Source of the DNA: a bacterium | Lineage (GTDB): Bacteria > Bacteroidota > Rhodothermia > Rhodothermales > UBA10348 | Direction: 5' to 3' | NCBI GenBank assembly: GCA_013204185.1 | Contig: JABMOI010000252.1 | Span: 1 to 43,410, forward strand | DNA: 43,410 nt | Shown here: in pieces, positions 16,818 to 24,996 of the stretch | Numbering within the stretch: position 1 is the first letter of the stretch | Layout of the letters: each line of letters begins with the position of its first letter | Program-made: the position numbers and the translations under genes | The notes under the pieces: model-generated | Told to the model about the DNA's origin: nothing | The model's database searches: none | The model's input: only the letters and a program-made list of their open reading frames with translations

Positions 16818-17543
16818 TTATTGAAACTTGACTTCAAAAATCCAGACCGGTGACCAGTCTGAATAGCCGGCCGCGTTGAGGGATCGAATCTTCCACCAAT
16901 ACGGGTAGGTCAGTACGAGGTCTTCCACGAAATAAGAAGTGGTTTTTAAGCCCTCCAGATCCACTTCGTATAGCAGCATATCCTCGTCAATGGTCACAAC
17001 AAGATGATAGGATATAGCTTCTGGAACAGGATCCCAACGCAGTATGACCGACGTTTCGTGTTCTTTAGATCCGTTCTCGGGAAATACCTGGTTCGGATAG
17101 CTTGGGAAAAAGGCTTGCCTCACGGGGGTGAATGAGTGGATGCTGGACCAAGGCCCCACGACTTCATTTTTTCCGTGCGCCCGGGTGCGCCAAAACAGTC
17201 TAACACCTTGGGTCAATCGATTTACAATATCTTCAGACCTGTCCAGAACCCGAGAATCGTGGATGAGATCAGTAAATTGATGGTTGGTAGAAACCTGTAC
17301 TTCGTATTTTTTCGCATCCGGGATATCGTCCCAGTCCAGCAGCACGGAATCCGCTGTGTCCGATCCATTCAGAGGTAGCAATAGCACCGGCGAGTCTAGC
17401 TCGACGAGCGTTTCAGAGACCGGAGAATCGCATGCGACTCCAAAGAAGCCAACAAAAAAGAGGATGAGAACCTGCCAGTGGACGTTTGAACGGGTCAAGA
17501 ACTGGGGCGAGGGAAGTCGATGGGACGGCCTCTCTGCTTTCAT
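16818..17543 (-). CDS. Lipoprotein with two fibronectin type III-like domains
   Basis: About 241 aa from the ATG at 17543; a longer GTG start at 17594 is possible but has no advantage. The N-terminus has a hydrophobic run ending in FGVACDS, a lipobox. Two beta-sandwich repeats follow: SVLLDWDDIPDAKKYEVQVS with a FWRTRA strand, and SVILRWDPVPEAISYHLVV with a YWWKIRSLNAAGYSDWSPV strand. This W-x-x-V/I-x-x-A-x-x-Y-x-V/L pattern is typical of FN3 modules in Bacteroidota surface proteins. No enzymatic motif is visible. It is likely a surface scaffold or binding protein encoded with the di-haem peroxidase. The exact start is uncertain. Confidence 0.8.
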   Translation of the reverse strand: MKAERPSHRLPSPQFLTRSNVHWQVLILFFVGFFGVACDSPVSETLVELDSPVLLLPLNGSDTADSVLLDWDDIPDAKKYEVQVSTNHQFTDLIHDSRVLDRSEDIVNRLTQGVRLFWRTRAHGKNEVVGPWSSIHSFTPVRQAFFPSYPNQVFPENGSKEHETSVILRWDPVPEAISYHLVVTIDEDMLLYEVDLEGLKTTSYFVEDLVLTYPYWWKIRSLNAAGYSDWSPVWIFEVKFQ

Positions 17544-17594
17544 GTTTTGTATGCTGCCTAAAATCATAAGGATCGAGATGGGGCTACGAATCAC

Positions 17595-17842
17595 TAAGCA
17601 GACAAGTTAGTCTTAAAACAAACAATTTCTATCGGGTAAACCCTGAAAATGCGTGGGGAATACGATTTGCCCTTGCTAAGTCTGCAAATGAATGGATCTA
17701 GGAATGCCCGAAACATTGATCGTTCAGTTATATTCAGTTTTCTTGGTGGTGCATCATTGTTTTCTGGACCTATGCTCCGGAGTCCGATGCCCTAGATTGT
17801 TTAGCCCCGAACTGTTCGTTAATCAGCACTTGAAGGCCTCAT
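17595..17842. promoter_or_regulatory. Divergent intergenic region
   Basis: 248 bases between the divergent FN3-like lipoprotein and the choice-of-anchor-B gene. It must contain promoters in both directions, but I see no clear -35/-10 pair. The 68-aa ORF at 17692-17898 runs into the next gene in another frame and looks like chance. Confidence 0.4.
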
Positions 17843-20191
17843 ATGCACGCATTACTCATTCTTGCAGCTACTTTGTTGTCGTTATTTCCGACCCTTAACG
17901 TGAGCGAATCCGCATTGCGGGATGCTTACGGTACCTCCCTGATTATGGTAGGGGATGAAATTCTTGTCGGCGAGGTTTCAGGATTTAGCAATTCTGGAAT
18001 GGTTCACGTCCTGCATGAAAATAGTCGGGGATCATGGGATGTAGTTCAGACCTTTGTCTCCAAAGATGCGGAAGTTGGAGATCGATTTGGAACTCAAATG
18101 GCCTATTCCGATGGATATTTGGTCGTCACAAGTCCTGGAGCTGCAACCAATGGCGGCGCTGTCTTCGTCTTCGAAAAAAATGTGGATGGCCAATGGGCGC
18201 AAACCAGTAGAATCGTGTCCAATATGGCGGGCGACGGATTCGGTTCGTCTATTGCTGTTTCGGGCTCGTTTGTGGCTATTGGTGCCCCCGGCGCAAATGG
18301 AAAAACAGGACAGGTGTTCATTTATTCAGCGGCTTCTGACTGGGGCAAAATGGCAACGTTGTCCTCAAAAACCCCCGAAGCGGGAGCAAACTTTGGGCAA
18401 AGTTTAGCATCGGAAAATGGGCTATTGGCCGTCGGTTCTCCCGGATTTGGTGGCAGTTCGGGTAAAATTGAAATGTATCGTCTTTCAGGCGATTTTGCCC
18501 ACGCTGGCACGATTGACGCCGCAGACGGGGAATCTGAAATGCGATTGGGGAACGCGCTCTTTATGGCTTCCGGCAAGTTATATGCTTCCAATCCTAGAGC
18601 GCTCCGAGGAGCGGGTCAGGTTTCGGTGTTTGAAATGAAAGGGACTTCCTGGTCAATGACGCACGATTTGTCGATCCCTGGCGAGTCTGATGGCCCATCG
18701 TTTTTCGGTACGGCATTGGGTCAATCAGGAAATGAGATATGGATTTCGGCTCCTTTGGCGGAAGAGTTTGGCGGAGCGGTGTATCGCTACGATAGCAAGT
18801 CGTTCAAATTGCTTTCCACCATCAAAAACAGTCTGGAAGGTGGCCGAACACAATTCGGTACATCGATTGTAGTTGGAGAAAGTGTTGCAGCGATTGGAAT
18901 GCCAGGAAACGATTATGGCCTTGGTTCGGCGGTGGTGTACGAAAAAGACAGCTCTGGTTCGTGGATGGAAATTGCAAACTACAATCGCCCAGTGCCTGAT
19001 TTGCCAGCCGTTGCTGGAGAAGAAATTGAGTGCACCGAGGGCCGAGCAAACGGATACGCCTGTCAAAACGTTGACCTTGTTTCCTTCATACCGCTAAAAG
19101 ACCTCCGTATGAATCGTGGAGTGCGCCTAAACGACGTTTGGGGCTGGACGGACGAGGAAACGGGCAAAGAATATGGCATTATTGGCCACATGGAAGCAGC
19201 CGTCTTTATTGACGTGTCGGATCAGCAACATCCCGTTGTGCTGGGGGAATTGCCTCGAACTCCAGGTTCGCCTGGATCGACCTGGCGAGACATGAAAGTA
19301 TTCAAAGATCATGCGTTTATCGTGGCAGACGGTGCGGGTCAGCACGGGATGCAGGTATTTGATTTGCATCGGTTGCGCGACTGGAGTGGCACATTTGAAA
19401 TGTATGAGCCCGACCTGCTGTACACCAACATTGCGAGTGCCCACAACATTGTGATTAACGAAGCAACGGGCTTCGCCTACACGGTGGGTAACAGTTCAGG
19501 TGGTGAAACGTGTGGCGGCGCGTTGCACATGATTGATATAAACGACCCTAAAAACCCCAAATTTGTGGGCTGTTTTAACGATCCTGCCACGGGAAATCAG
19601 GGATCAGGTGCAACGCACGATGCGCAGTGCGTTACCTACGCCGGCCCAGATTCAGAACACACGGGCAAAGAAATTTGCGTTGGTTCAAACGGGACGGCCA
19701 TCAGCGTAGCCGATGTGACCAACAAAGAGAACCCAGTTTCAATTAGCCAAGGCACCTATCCAAACTCAGCGTACGTACATCAGGGAAGGTTCACGGAGGA
19801 TCATCGCTATTTCTATCAGAACGACGAAGGCGATGAGACCGGCGGAGTGGTAGATCGTACGCGTACCATGATTTGGGACCTGACTGATTTGGATGAGCCT
19901 GAAATGATTGCAGAGTACTACGGCGACACCAATTCAACAGACCATAACCTGTACATAAAGGGCGATTTTATGTATCAAACCAACAATGCGAGTGGTCTCC
20001 GTGTGATTGACATCCACGATCGGGCAAACCCTGTAGAAGTTGGATTTTTCGACACGACTCCTAACAATAAGAACGTCGCGGGTTTTGATGGGACCTGGAG
20101 TAGTTATCCATACTTCCAGTCGGGAGCTATTTTGGTAACGTCTCGGCGTGAAGGTCTCTTTATTGTTCGGAAGAAGGAGTTAGACATCTAG
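17843..20191 (+). CDS. Secreted choice-of-anchor B family protein with FG-GAP-like and LVIVD-like repeats
   Basis: 782 aa. A signal peptide (about 1-20) is followed by about 380 residues of FG-GAP/integrin-alpha-like repeats, seen as recurring VGDRFGTQMAYSDGYLVVTSPGA, GDGFGSSIAVSGSFVAIGAPGA and GANFGQSLASENGLLAVGSPG. From about residue 410 comes the conserved block of the choice-of-anchor B family: NDVWGWTDEETGKEYGIIG, FIDVSDQQHPVVLGELP, WRDMKVFKDHAFIVAD and LRVIDIHDRANPVEVGFF, which probably forms a beta-propeller. The protein ends at KKELDI with no visible sorting domain or C-terminal anchor, unlike many members of the family. It is extracellular or periplasmic; the ligand is unknown. It is transcribed on its own. 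Confidence 0.88.
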   Translation: MHALLILAATLLSLFPTLNVSESALRDAYGTSLIMVGDEILVGEVSGFSNSGMVHVLHENSRGSWDVVQTFVSKDAEVGDRFGTQMAYSDGYLVVTSPGAATNGGAVFVFEKNVDGQWAQTSRIVSNMAGDGFGSSIAVSGSFVAIGAPGANGKTGQVFIYSAASDWGKMATLSSKTPEAGANFGQSLASENGLLAVGSPGFGGSSGKIEMYRLSGDFAHAGTIDAADGESEMRLGNALFMASGKLYASNPRALRGAGQVSVFEMKGTSWSMTHDLSIPGESDGPSFFGTALGQSGNEIWISAPLAEEFGGAVYRYDSKSFKLLSTIKNSLEGGRTQFGTSIVVGESVAAIGMPGNDYGLGSAVVYEKDSSGSWMEIANYNRPVPDLPAVAGEEIECTEGRANGYACQNVDLVSFIPLKDLRMNRGVRLNDVWGWTDEETGKEYGIIGHMEAAVFIDVSDQQHPVVLGELPRTPGSPGSTWRDMKVFKDHAFIVADGAGQHGMQVFDLHRLRDWSGTFEMYEPDLLYTNIASAHNIVINEATGFAYTVGNSSGGETCGGALHMIDINDPKNPKFVGCFNDPATGNQGSGATHDAQCVTYAGPDSEHTGKEICVGSNGTAISVADVTNKENPVSISQGTYPNSAYVHQGRFTEDHRYFYQNDEGDETGGVVDRTRTMIWDLTDLDEPEMIAEYYGDTNSTDHNLYIKGDFMYQTNNASGLRVIDIHDRANPVEVGFFDTTPNNKNVAGFDGTWSSYPYFQSGAILVTSRREGLFIVRKKELDI

Positions 20192-20362
20192 CGTTTCGGC
20201 GCTCAATTCGCATAGTCTCAAAACTCCAAACCTTGGAGCCTAACGCTTTTCGACCTAATTTTGGTAGATTGAACCCATTTTATTCGGTCACCATTTCTTT
20301 CGGACCATACGGCACGACGCGTATCACACCTGAAAGCGTAACATACCTGGAAGCACATCAGC

Positions 20363-21142
20363 ATGCAGCAACTTGAAGCGTCCTTGTTAGCGACGCAACG
20401 CGCTCCTCTCCTAGGTCAGATTTCCACCTTATTGAAGGAATCGACTGCAACTCCGGTAGACTTTTTTGCCACCATTGTGATCGTACCAAACACACCCAGT
20501 CTAGCTGGTGGCGTCGTTTCGGCCGATGTATACAAATCGCTTTCTGCCGCTGATTTCGATACGGTCATCTCCATTGCTCCGAGTGGAATTGGTGAGTTCA
20601 AACGAATTACCGCGTGTAGTTTGGAGCAGTATGCATCTCCTCTTGGGGATGTACCCGTGGACGACCGAGTGCGCAATGAGTTGTGTGACGAAGATGACGA
20701 CATTTTTCTAGATGATAAAGGGCACTTCAACCACACTGGGCTTGACGTTCAGCTACCCTTTTTGCAGTCTGTTCTGGGTGAGTTCAGCGTGGTCCCACTT
20801 GTAATGGGGTCCGAAACGGTTGATTTTTGCAAAGAGTTGGGATCGGCTGTCGGCGAAATTATGTTCAACCGTAATACGTTGGTCGTGGTTTGTGTTGACA
20901 TCGTGAGGGCGACCCCCAAGGGTATGAGCTTGTTTAGCCAAGCGCTCGATGTTTTGGACGTTCCACGCATGATGACCTTGTTAAACCAGGAAAATGAAAT
21001 CCTAGTTCAAGGCAAAGGCGGCGTCCTCGCGGCCATGATTGCGGCAACCCACCGCAGGTATACTCGAGTTCATGTCTGTGACATGGCAGCTCCTGACGAA
21101 GGCACCCACGGTTTTGTAGGTGCACTGATTGGTCGCGGTTAA
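20363..21142 (+). CDS. MEMO1-family (AmmeMemoRadiSam protein B-like) protein lacking metal ligands
   Basis: 259 aa. The MEMO fold is recognisable from FFATIVIVPN..SLAGGVVSADVYKSL, FDTVISIAPSG, the PLGDVPVDDRV strand-turn and HTGLDVQLPFLQSVLGEFSVVPLVMG, which match the family blocks PHAGYxYSG, GPSH and EHSLEVQLPFLQ. In usual members three histidines bind iron or copper; here the PHAGY histidine is replaced (VPNTP), the GPSH histidine is Gly (APSG) and no histidine appears in the late VVCVDIVRATP block. It probably lost the metal site and may be structural or have another role. The DUF2520 gene starts 1 bp after its stop. Family call good, function unknown. Confidence 0.8.
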   Translation: MQQLEASLLATQRAPLLGQISTLLKESTATPVDFFATIVIVPNTPSLAGGVVSADVYKSLSAADFDTVISIAPSGIGEFKRITACSLEQYASPLGDVPVDDRVRNELCDEDDDIFLDDKGHFNHTGLDVQLPFLQSVLGEFSVVPLVMGSETVDFCKELGSAVGEIMFNRNTLVVVCVDIVRATPKGMSLFSQALDVLDVPRMMTLLNQENEILVQGKGGVLAAMIAATHRRYTRVHVCDMAAPDEGTHGFVGALIGRG

Positions 21143-21143
21143 T

Positions 21144-22094
21144 ATGAGGGCCGACTCTCGAATATCGGGAGTACCACGGAGCCATCTGCCTAATTTGGAT
21201 GACTTTTCGATGGTTGGAGCGGGATCTCTCGGTCGCGTTTTGTGCCGTTCGCTGGTTCAAATTGGGATGCGATTAGATCAAGTTGTTGCCCGCTCCAAAG
21301 CTTCAGCCCAGCGCATCGTTCAGGAAAACAAGACGGGCGGGGCCATCGAGTTTTCAACTCTCAAACGTCCAGAGTCTTCTCTGCTGCTACTTTGCGTACC
21401 AGACGATGCCCTGGCAACCGTGAGTAACAGGTTGGCACGCCTCGGTAGTTGGAAAGGGATAACGGTGCTACATACTTCTGGCGTTCACAATAAAGATGTG
21501 CTTAGGTCGCTTTCTGATCAAGGAGCAGCGACGGGGTCTTTCCATCCACTGCAAACCTTCCTAGGCGATGAAGACCGTTCAGCCTTCCATGGCATTACGG
21601 TTGGTGTTGAGGGCGACGAAGTGGCGGTGTCCTATGGCAAGAGCCTTGCCAACAGTCTGTTGGCCGAACCGTTGGAAGTACCCAGTGAAGGAAAAGGGCT
21701 GTATCATGCGGCCGCGGCCTTAGCTAGTAATGCGGCCGTAACGCTTTTGGCTGTTTCCGAGGAAATGTGGGCAGCTTCCATTGGTCATTCGTCTAATTTT
21801 TTAACCGCATTGGGTCCTCTCGTCGAGCAAAGTGTTAAAAACACATTGTCGAAAGGCCCAAGCGCTGCGCTCACAGGACCCATATCCAGAGGGGACATTG
21901 GCACGGTCACGGCTCACCTCCAAGCTATTTCGAAGACCATGCCGCACATGAAAGCTTTGTACGGGTCCATTGCAACGGAAACGGTTCATTTGGCCATGCG
22001 TTCGGGACGCATCTCGGCCGAAGTCGCAGTTGCCCTCCTAGATGTGATTAGCGATCATTTATCCGGGGACGATTCCATCGAACAACACCCATGA
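21144..22094 (+). CDS. Rossmann-fold and DUF2520 domain protein (dehydrogenase-like)
   Basis: 316 aa from the ATG at 21144, 1 bp after the previous stop; the track's TTG at 21129 would overlap that gene. An N-terminal NAD(P)-type Rossmann fold (FSMVGAGSLGRVLCRSLVQIG) with LLLLCVPDDALATV is followed by the DUF2520 signature GSFHPLQTF and a helical C-terminal domain (LYHAAAALASNAAVTLLAV). The architecture resembles ketopantoate reductase and pyrroline-5-carboxylate reductase relatives, but the substrate is not known. It overlaps the next gene by ATGA, so the three genes form an operon. Confidence 0.88.
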   Translation: MRADSRISGVPRSHLPNLDDFSMVGAGSLGRVLCRSLVQIGMRLDQVVARSKASAQRIVQENKTGGAIEFSTLKRPESSLLLLCVPDDALATVSNRLARLGSWKGITVLHTSGVHNKDVLRSLSDQGAATGSFHPLQTFLGDEDRSAFHGITVGVEGDEVAVSYGKSLANSLLAEPLEVPSEGKGLYHAAAALASNAAVTLLAVSEEMWAASIGHSSNFLTALGPLVEQSVKNTLSKGPSAALTGPISRGDIGTVTAHLQAISKTMPHMKALYGSIATETVHLAMRSGRISAEVAVALLDVISDHLSGDDSIEQHP

Positions 22095-22552
22095 AACAAG
22101 AAAAGGATGCATTGGAGCGGATTGTTGCCATTGTGGCTACCGTCCCGCAAAACAATGCAAGGTTTGTATCTGTCGTAACCATTATCGGAACGGTGTTACG
22201 ACGGGTATTGGCTGCTGAAAAAATGCTGGAAGGAGCGTCCATTTCGCTGGCTCAACGTACAAAAATGAGTCAGCTGAGAAACGAGACATCCCGCATGATT
22301 GAAGTGCTCGGTGCAGAAATGCCCAAACAGGTCTCGCTTTCCAAGGTGATAGCCACAGAGGAAGGCTCTTGGTGGTTTGCGCTTTCCGAAACGACGCACG
22401 TCTTAGAGGAGAGTGTAGAACAGTTATCCGGGATGGTTTCTCGCCAAGAAAAAGGCTCCGCGGTCCGAGATCTTACTGCGCTTTGCGTTAGCCTATTAAG
22501 AGATCACTACAACACATACATGTTGGAATCAAGAAACTGGATGGACGGGTAA
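22091..22552 (+). CDS. Hypothetical helical cytoplasmic protein
   Basis: 153 aa, without signal peptide or clear transmembrane segment, predicted mostly alpha-helical (IIGTVLRRVLAAEKMLEGASISLAQRTKMSQLRNETSRMIEVL). I do not recognise a family. The start codon overlaps the stop of the DUF2520 gene by four bases (ATGA), which supports translational coupling and a real gene. Function unknown. Confidence 0.7.
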   Translation: MKQEKDALERIVAIVATVPQNNARFVSVVTIIGTVLRRVLAAEKMLEGASISLAQRTKMSQLRNETSRMIEVLGAEMPKQVSLSKVIATEEGSWWFALSETTHVLEESVEQLSGMVSRQEKGSAVRDLTALCVSLLRDHYNTYMLESRNWMDG

Positions 22553-22655
22553 GCCTGTGAATTGAATGTCATTTCGACGTATTTAGAGGAACCGCCTCAC
22601 TCGTCATCCATATGGCGATCCATCTGTCCGTTTTGTTTTCCCTGTTAAGAATCAC

Positions 22656-23453
22656 ATGCCACGATTTGAACCGATTATAAAAGCACTTTGGGTAATGGCT
22701 TTTTTGCTGTTTCCCGTTTCAGGATGTGCTTCACAAGACAGTCAGCACAAGGACACTAACTCAAACGACCAAGCACAAACTGCTGAGAAAACCGTTATGC
22801 CACCAAGCTACTTTGAAATTCAGACCAACCACGGGAAAATGGTGGTTAAACTGTACAATGAGACCCCTATTCACCGGGACAACTTCACCAAATTGGCCAC
22901 GGAAGGGTTTTTCGACGGAACGAGCTTTCATCGTGTAATTGCTGGGTTTATGATTCAAGGCGGCGACCCCAATTCAAAGGACGACGATCCATACAATGAC
23001 GGAATGGGAGATCCTGGGTACACGCTCGAAGCCGAAATCACAGCAGATCTAATCAACCGTCGCGGCGCGTTGGTCGCCGCACGTCAGCCAGACCAGTTCA
23101 ACCCTAACCGCCGTTCCTCAGGGTCTCAATTCTATATTGTACAGGGACAGCCTATTCCCGAAGAAGGGCTGACTCAGATGGAGCAGCAGATCAGTACCGC
23201 CATTGGCAAACCATTCTCCTATACCGATGCGCAGCGCGATACGTATATGACACTGGGCGGCGCTCCTTGGCTCGACATGCAGTACAGCGTATTTGGAGAA
23301 TTAGTCGAGGGATTCGAAGTGTTGGACACTATCGCAGCTTCAGCAACGCCTAGGTCTACCGGCCAGGGCGACCCTAGACTAGCCGACATGCCCTTAGAAC
23401 GTGTAGAAATGAAGGTTACTCGCTTGGAAGAGTACACCCCACCGAGCAATTAA
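22656..23453 (+). CDS. Cyclophilin-type peptidyl-prolyl cis-trans isomerase, lipoprotein
   Basis: 265 aa. A lipoprotein signal ends at PVSGC (Cys24), followed by a Gln/Asn/Asp-rich linker. The cyclophilin domain starts near residue 50 (YFEIQTNHGKMVVKLYNETP) and contains the catalytic-core blocks FDGTSFHRVIAGFMIQGGDP, SGSQFYIVQGQ and YSVFGELVEGFEVLDTIA. It catalyses prolyl isomerisation during folding of exported proteins, at the periplasmic face of a membrane. An insert of about 30 residues after the QFYIVQGQ strand (EEGLTQMEQQISTAI) is typical of Bacteroidota members. The lysS ATG lies 1 nt after its stop. Confidence 0.93.
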   Translation: MPRFEPIIKALWVMAFLLFPVSGCASQDSQHKDTNSNDQAQTAEKTVMPPSYFEIQTNHGKMVVKLYNETPIHRDNFTKLATEGFFDGTSFHRVIAGFMIQGGDPNSKDDDPYNDGMGDPGYTLEAEITADLINRRGALVAARQPDQFNPNRRSSGSQFYIVQGQPIPEEGLTQMEQQISTAIGKPFSYTDAQRDTYMTLGGAPWLDMQYSVFGELVEGFEVLDTIAASATPRSTGQGDPRLADMPLERVEMKVTRLEEYTPPSN

Positions 23454-23454
23454 G

Positions 23455-24996
23455 ATGTCTAGAGAATACTCAGAGCAAGAAGTTATCCGAAGAGATGCTA
23501 GGGCCCAATTGGATGCCGCTGGCTTTCCTCCTTACGGCTATTCGTGGGACGTGACGCATCATGCCGCGTCCATTATTGATGACTTTGATGAAACCCTTCA
23601 TCAGCCGGTAGAGGGCGTCGCGAAGGTACCTTTTCGCGTATCTGTTGCAGGCCGCGTGATGTCGATGCGCATCATGGGCAAGGCCGCGTTTTTCAACTTG
23701 CAGGACCAGAGCGGACGCATTCAGGTCTACATTTCCCGGGACGATTTGCCTGAGGGATACTACAATACCATCTTCAAGAAATTGGTAGATATCGGGGATG
23801 TAATTGGCATTGAAGGGTTCGTGTTCAAAACCCGTGTGGGCGAAACATCGGTCCATGCTCAGCGCTTCGAAATTCTTGCTAAAGCGTTGCGCCCCTTGCC
23901 GATAGAGAAAGAAGTTGATGGCAAAGTATTCAACGAAATCACAGACAAAGAATATCGGTATCGTCAGCGGTACGTAGACCTCGTGGTTCATCCCGAAGTG
24001 CGCAAGACATTCCAGCAAAGGGCCCGCATGATTACCACCATGCGCTCGTTTCTGGATGAACGAGGATATGTTGAAGTGGAGACGCCGGTGCTGCAGCCTC
24101 TGTACGGTGGAGCCGCGGCGCGCCCGTTCACGACGCGCCACAATGCGTTGGACATGAAATTGTACTTGAGGATTGCCGATGAGCTCTATCTCAAGCGTTT
24201 GATTGTTGGCGGGTTTGATGGCGTGTATGAGATCTCGAAAGACTTCCGCAACGAAGGGCTTTCCCGATTCCACAATCCAGAGTTCACCATGATGGAGCTC
24301 TATGTAGCCTACAAAGACTACAATTGGATGATGGATTTGGTTGAGGAAATGGTTGAGACCATCGCAACGGTCCTTCACGGATCGACAGATTTGACAGTAG
24401 GCGACAACACCATCTCATTTGCCCGTCCATGGAAGCGTATTCCGCTATTTGAAGCCATCGAGGAGAAAACAGGTCACGACCTATCGGGCCTGTCTCGGGA
24501 CGATTTGGCAACGGTAGCAAAGAAACTGGAACTAGATATTGACGACACGATGGGCAGCGGGAAACTCATTGATGAGATTTTCGGAGAGTTTGTCGAGCCG
24601 CACATGATTCAGCCCACGTTTATTACGGATTACCCAATTGAGCTGAGCCCGTTAGCTAAAAAGCACCGGACGAAAGAAGGCTTGGTAGAACGCTTTGAAG
24701 CGATTTGTAACGGAAAAGCGCTGTGCAACGCGTTTTCTGAGCTCAACGATCCAGACGATCAGCGGTCTCGTTTTGAAGATCAGGTAGGCCTGGGTATGAG
24801 AGGAGATGCCGAAGCGATGCAGCTCGACGAGGACTACCTAAGAGCACTCGAATACGGAATGCCTCCCACGGCAGGTTTAGGAATCGGAATTGATCGGTTG
24901 GCCATGCTCATGACCAACTCGCGTTCCATTCGAGACGTCATTTTATTCCCGCTGCTTCGCCCAGAAGTTGAGGAATCCGCGGCCGAAACCGAATGA
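23455..24996 (+). CDS. lysS: Lysyl-tRNA synthetase, class II
   Basis: 513 aa, usual length. An N-terminal OB-fold anticodon-binding domain (VAGRVMSMRIMGKAAFFNLQDQSGRIQVY) is followed by the class II core: motif 1 region (DERGYVEVETPVLQPLYGG), motif 2 (FRNEGLSRFHNPEFTMMELY) and motif 3 (GLGIGIDRLAMLM). The lysine-pocket region is recognisable (CNGKALCNAFSELNDP). It charges tRNA-Lys in the cytoplasm. It overlaps the MFS gene by ATGA. Confidence 0.98.
   Translation: MSREYSEQEVIRRDARAQLDAAGFPPYGYSWDVTHHAASIIDDFDETLHQPVEGVAKVPFRVSVAGRVMSMRIMGKAAFFNLQDQSGRIQVYISRDDLPEGYYNTIFKKLVDIGDVIGIEGFVFKTRVGETSVHAQRFEILAKALRPLPIEKEVDGKVFNEITDKEYRYRQRYVDLVVHPEVRKTFQQRARMITTMRSFLDERGYVEVETPVLQPLYGGAAARPFTTRHNALDMKLYLRIADELYLKRLIVGGFDGVYEISKDFRNEGLSRFHNPEFTMMELYVAYKDYNWMMDLVEEMVETIATVLHGSTDLTVGDNTISFARPWKRIPLFEAIEEKTGHDLSGLSRDDLATVAKKLELDIDDTMGSGKLIDEIFGEFVEPHMIQPTFITDYPIELSPLAKKHRTKEGLVERFEAICNGKALCNAFSELNDPDDQRSRFEDQVGLGMRGDAEAMQLDEDYLRALEYGMPPTAGLGIGIDRLAMLMTNSRSIRDVILFPLLRPEVEESAAETE

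Noticed and set aside
23470-24378. 302-aa minus-strand ORF
   Set aside because: Antisense shadow of lysS; the translation has no family features and lysS is certain.
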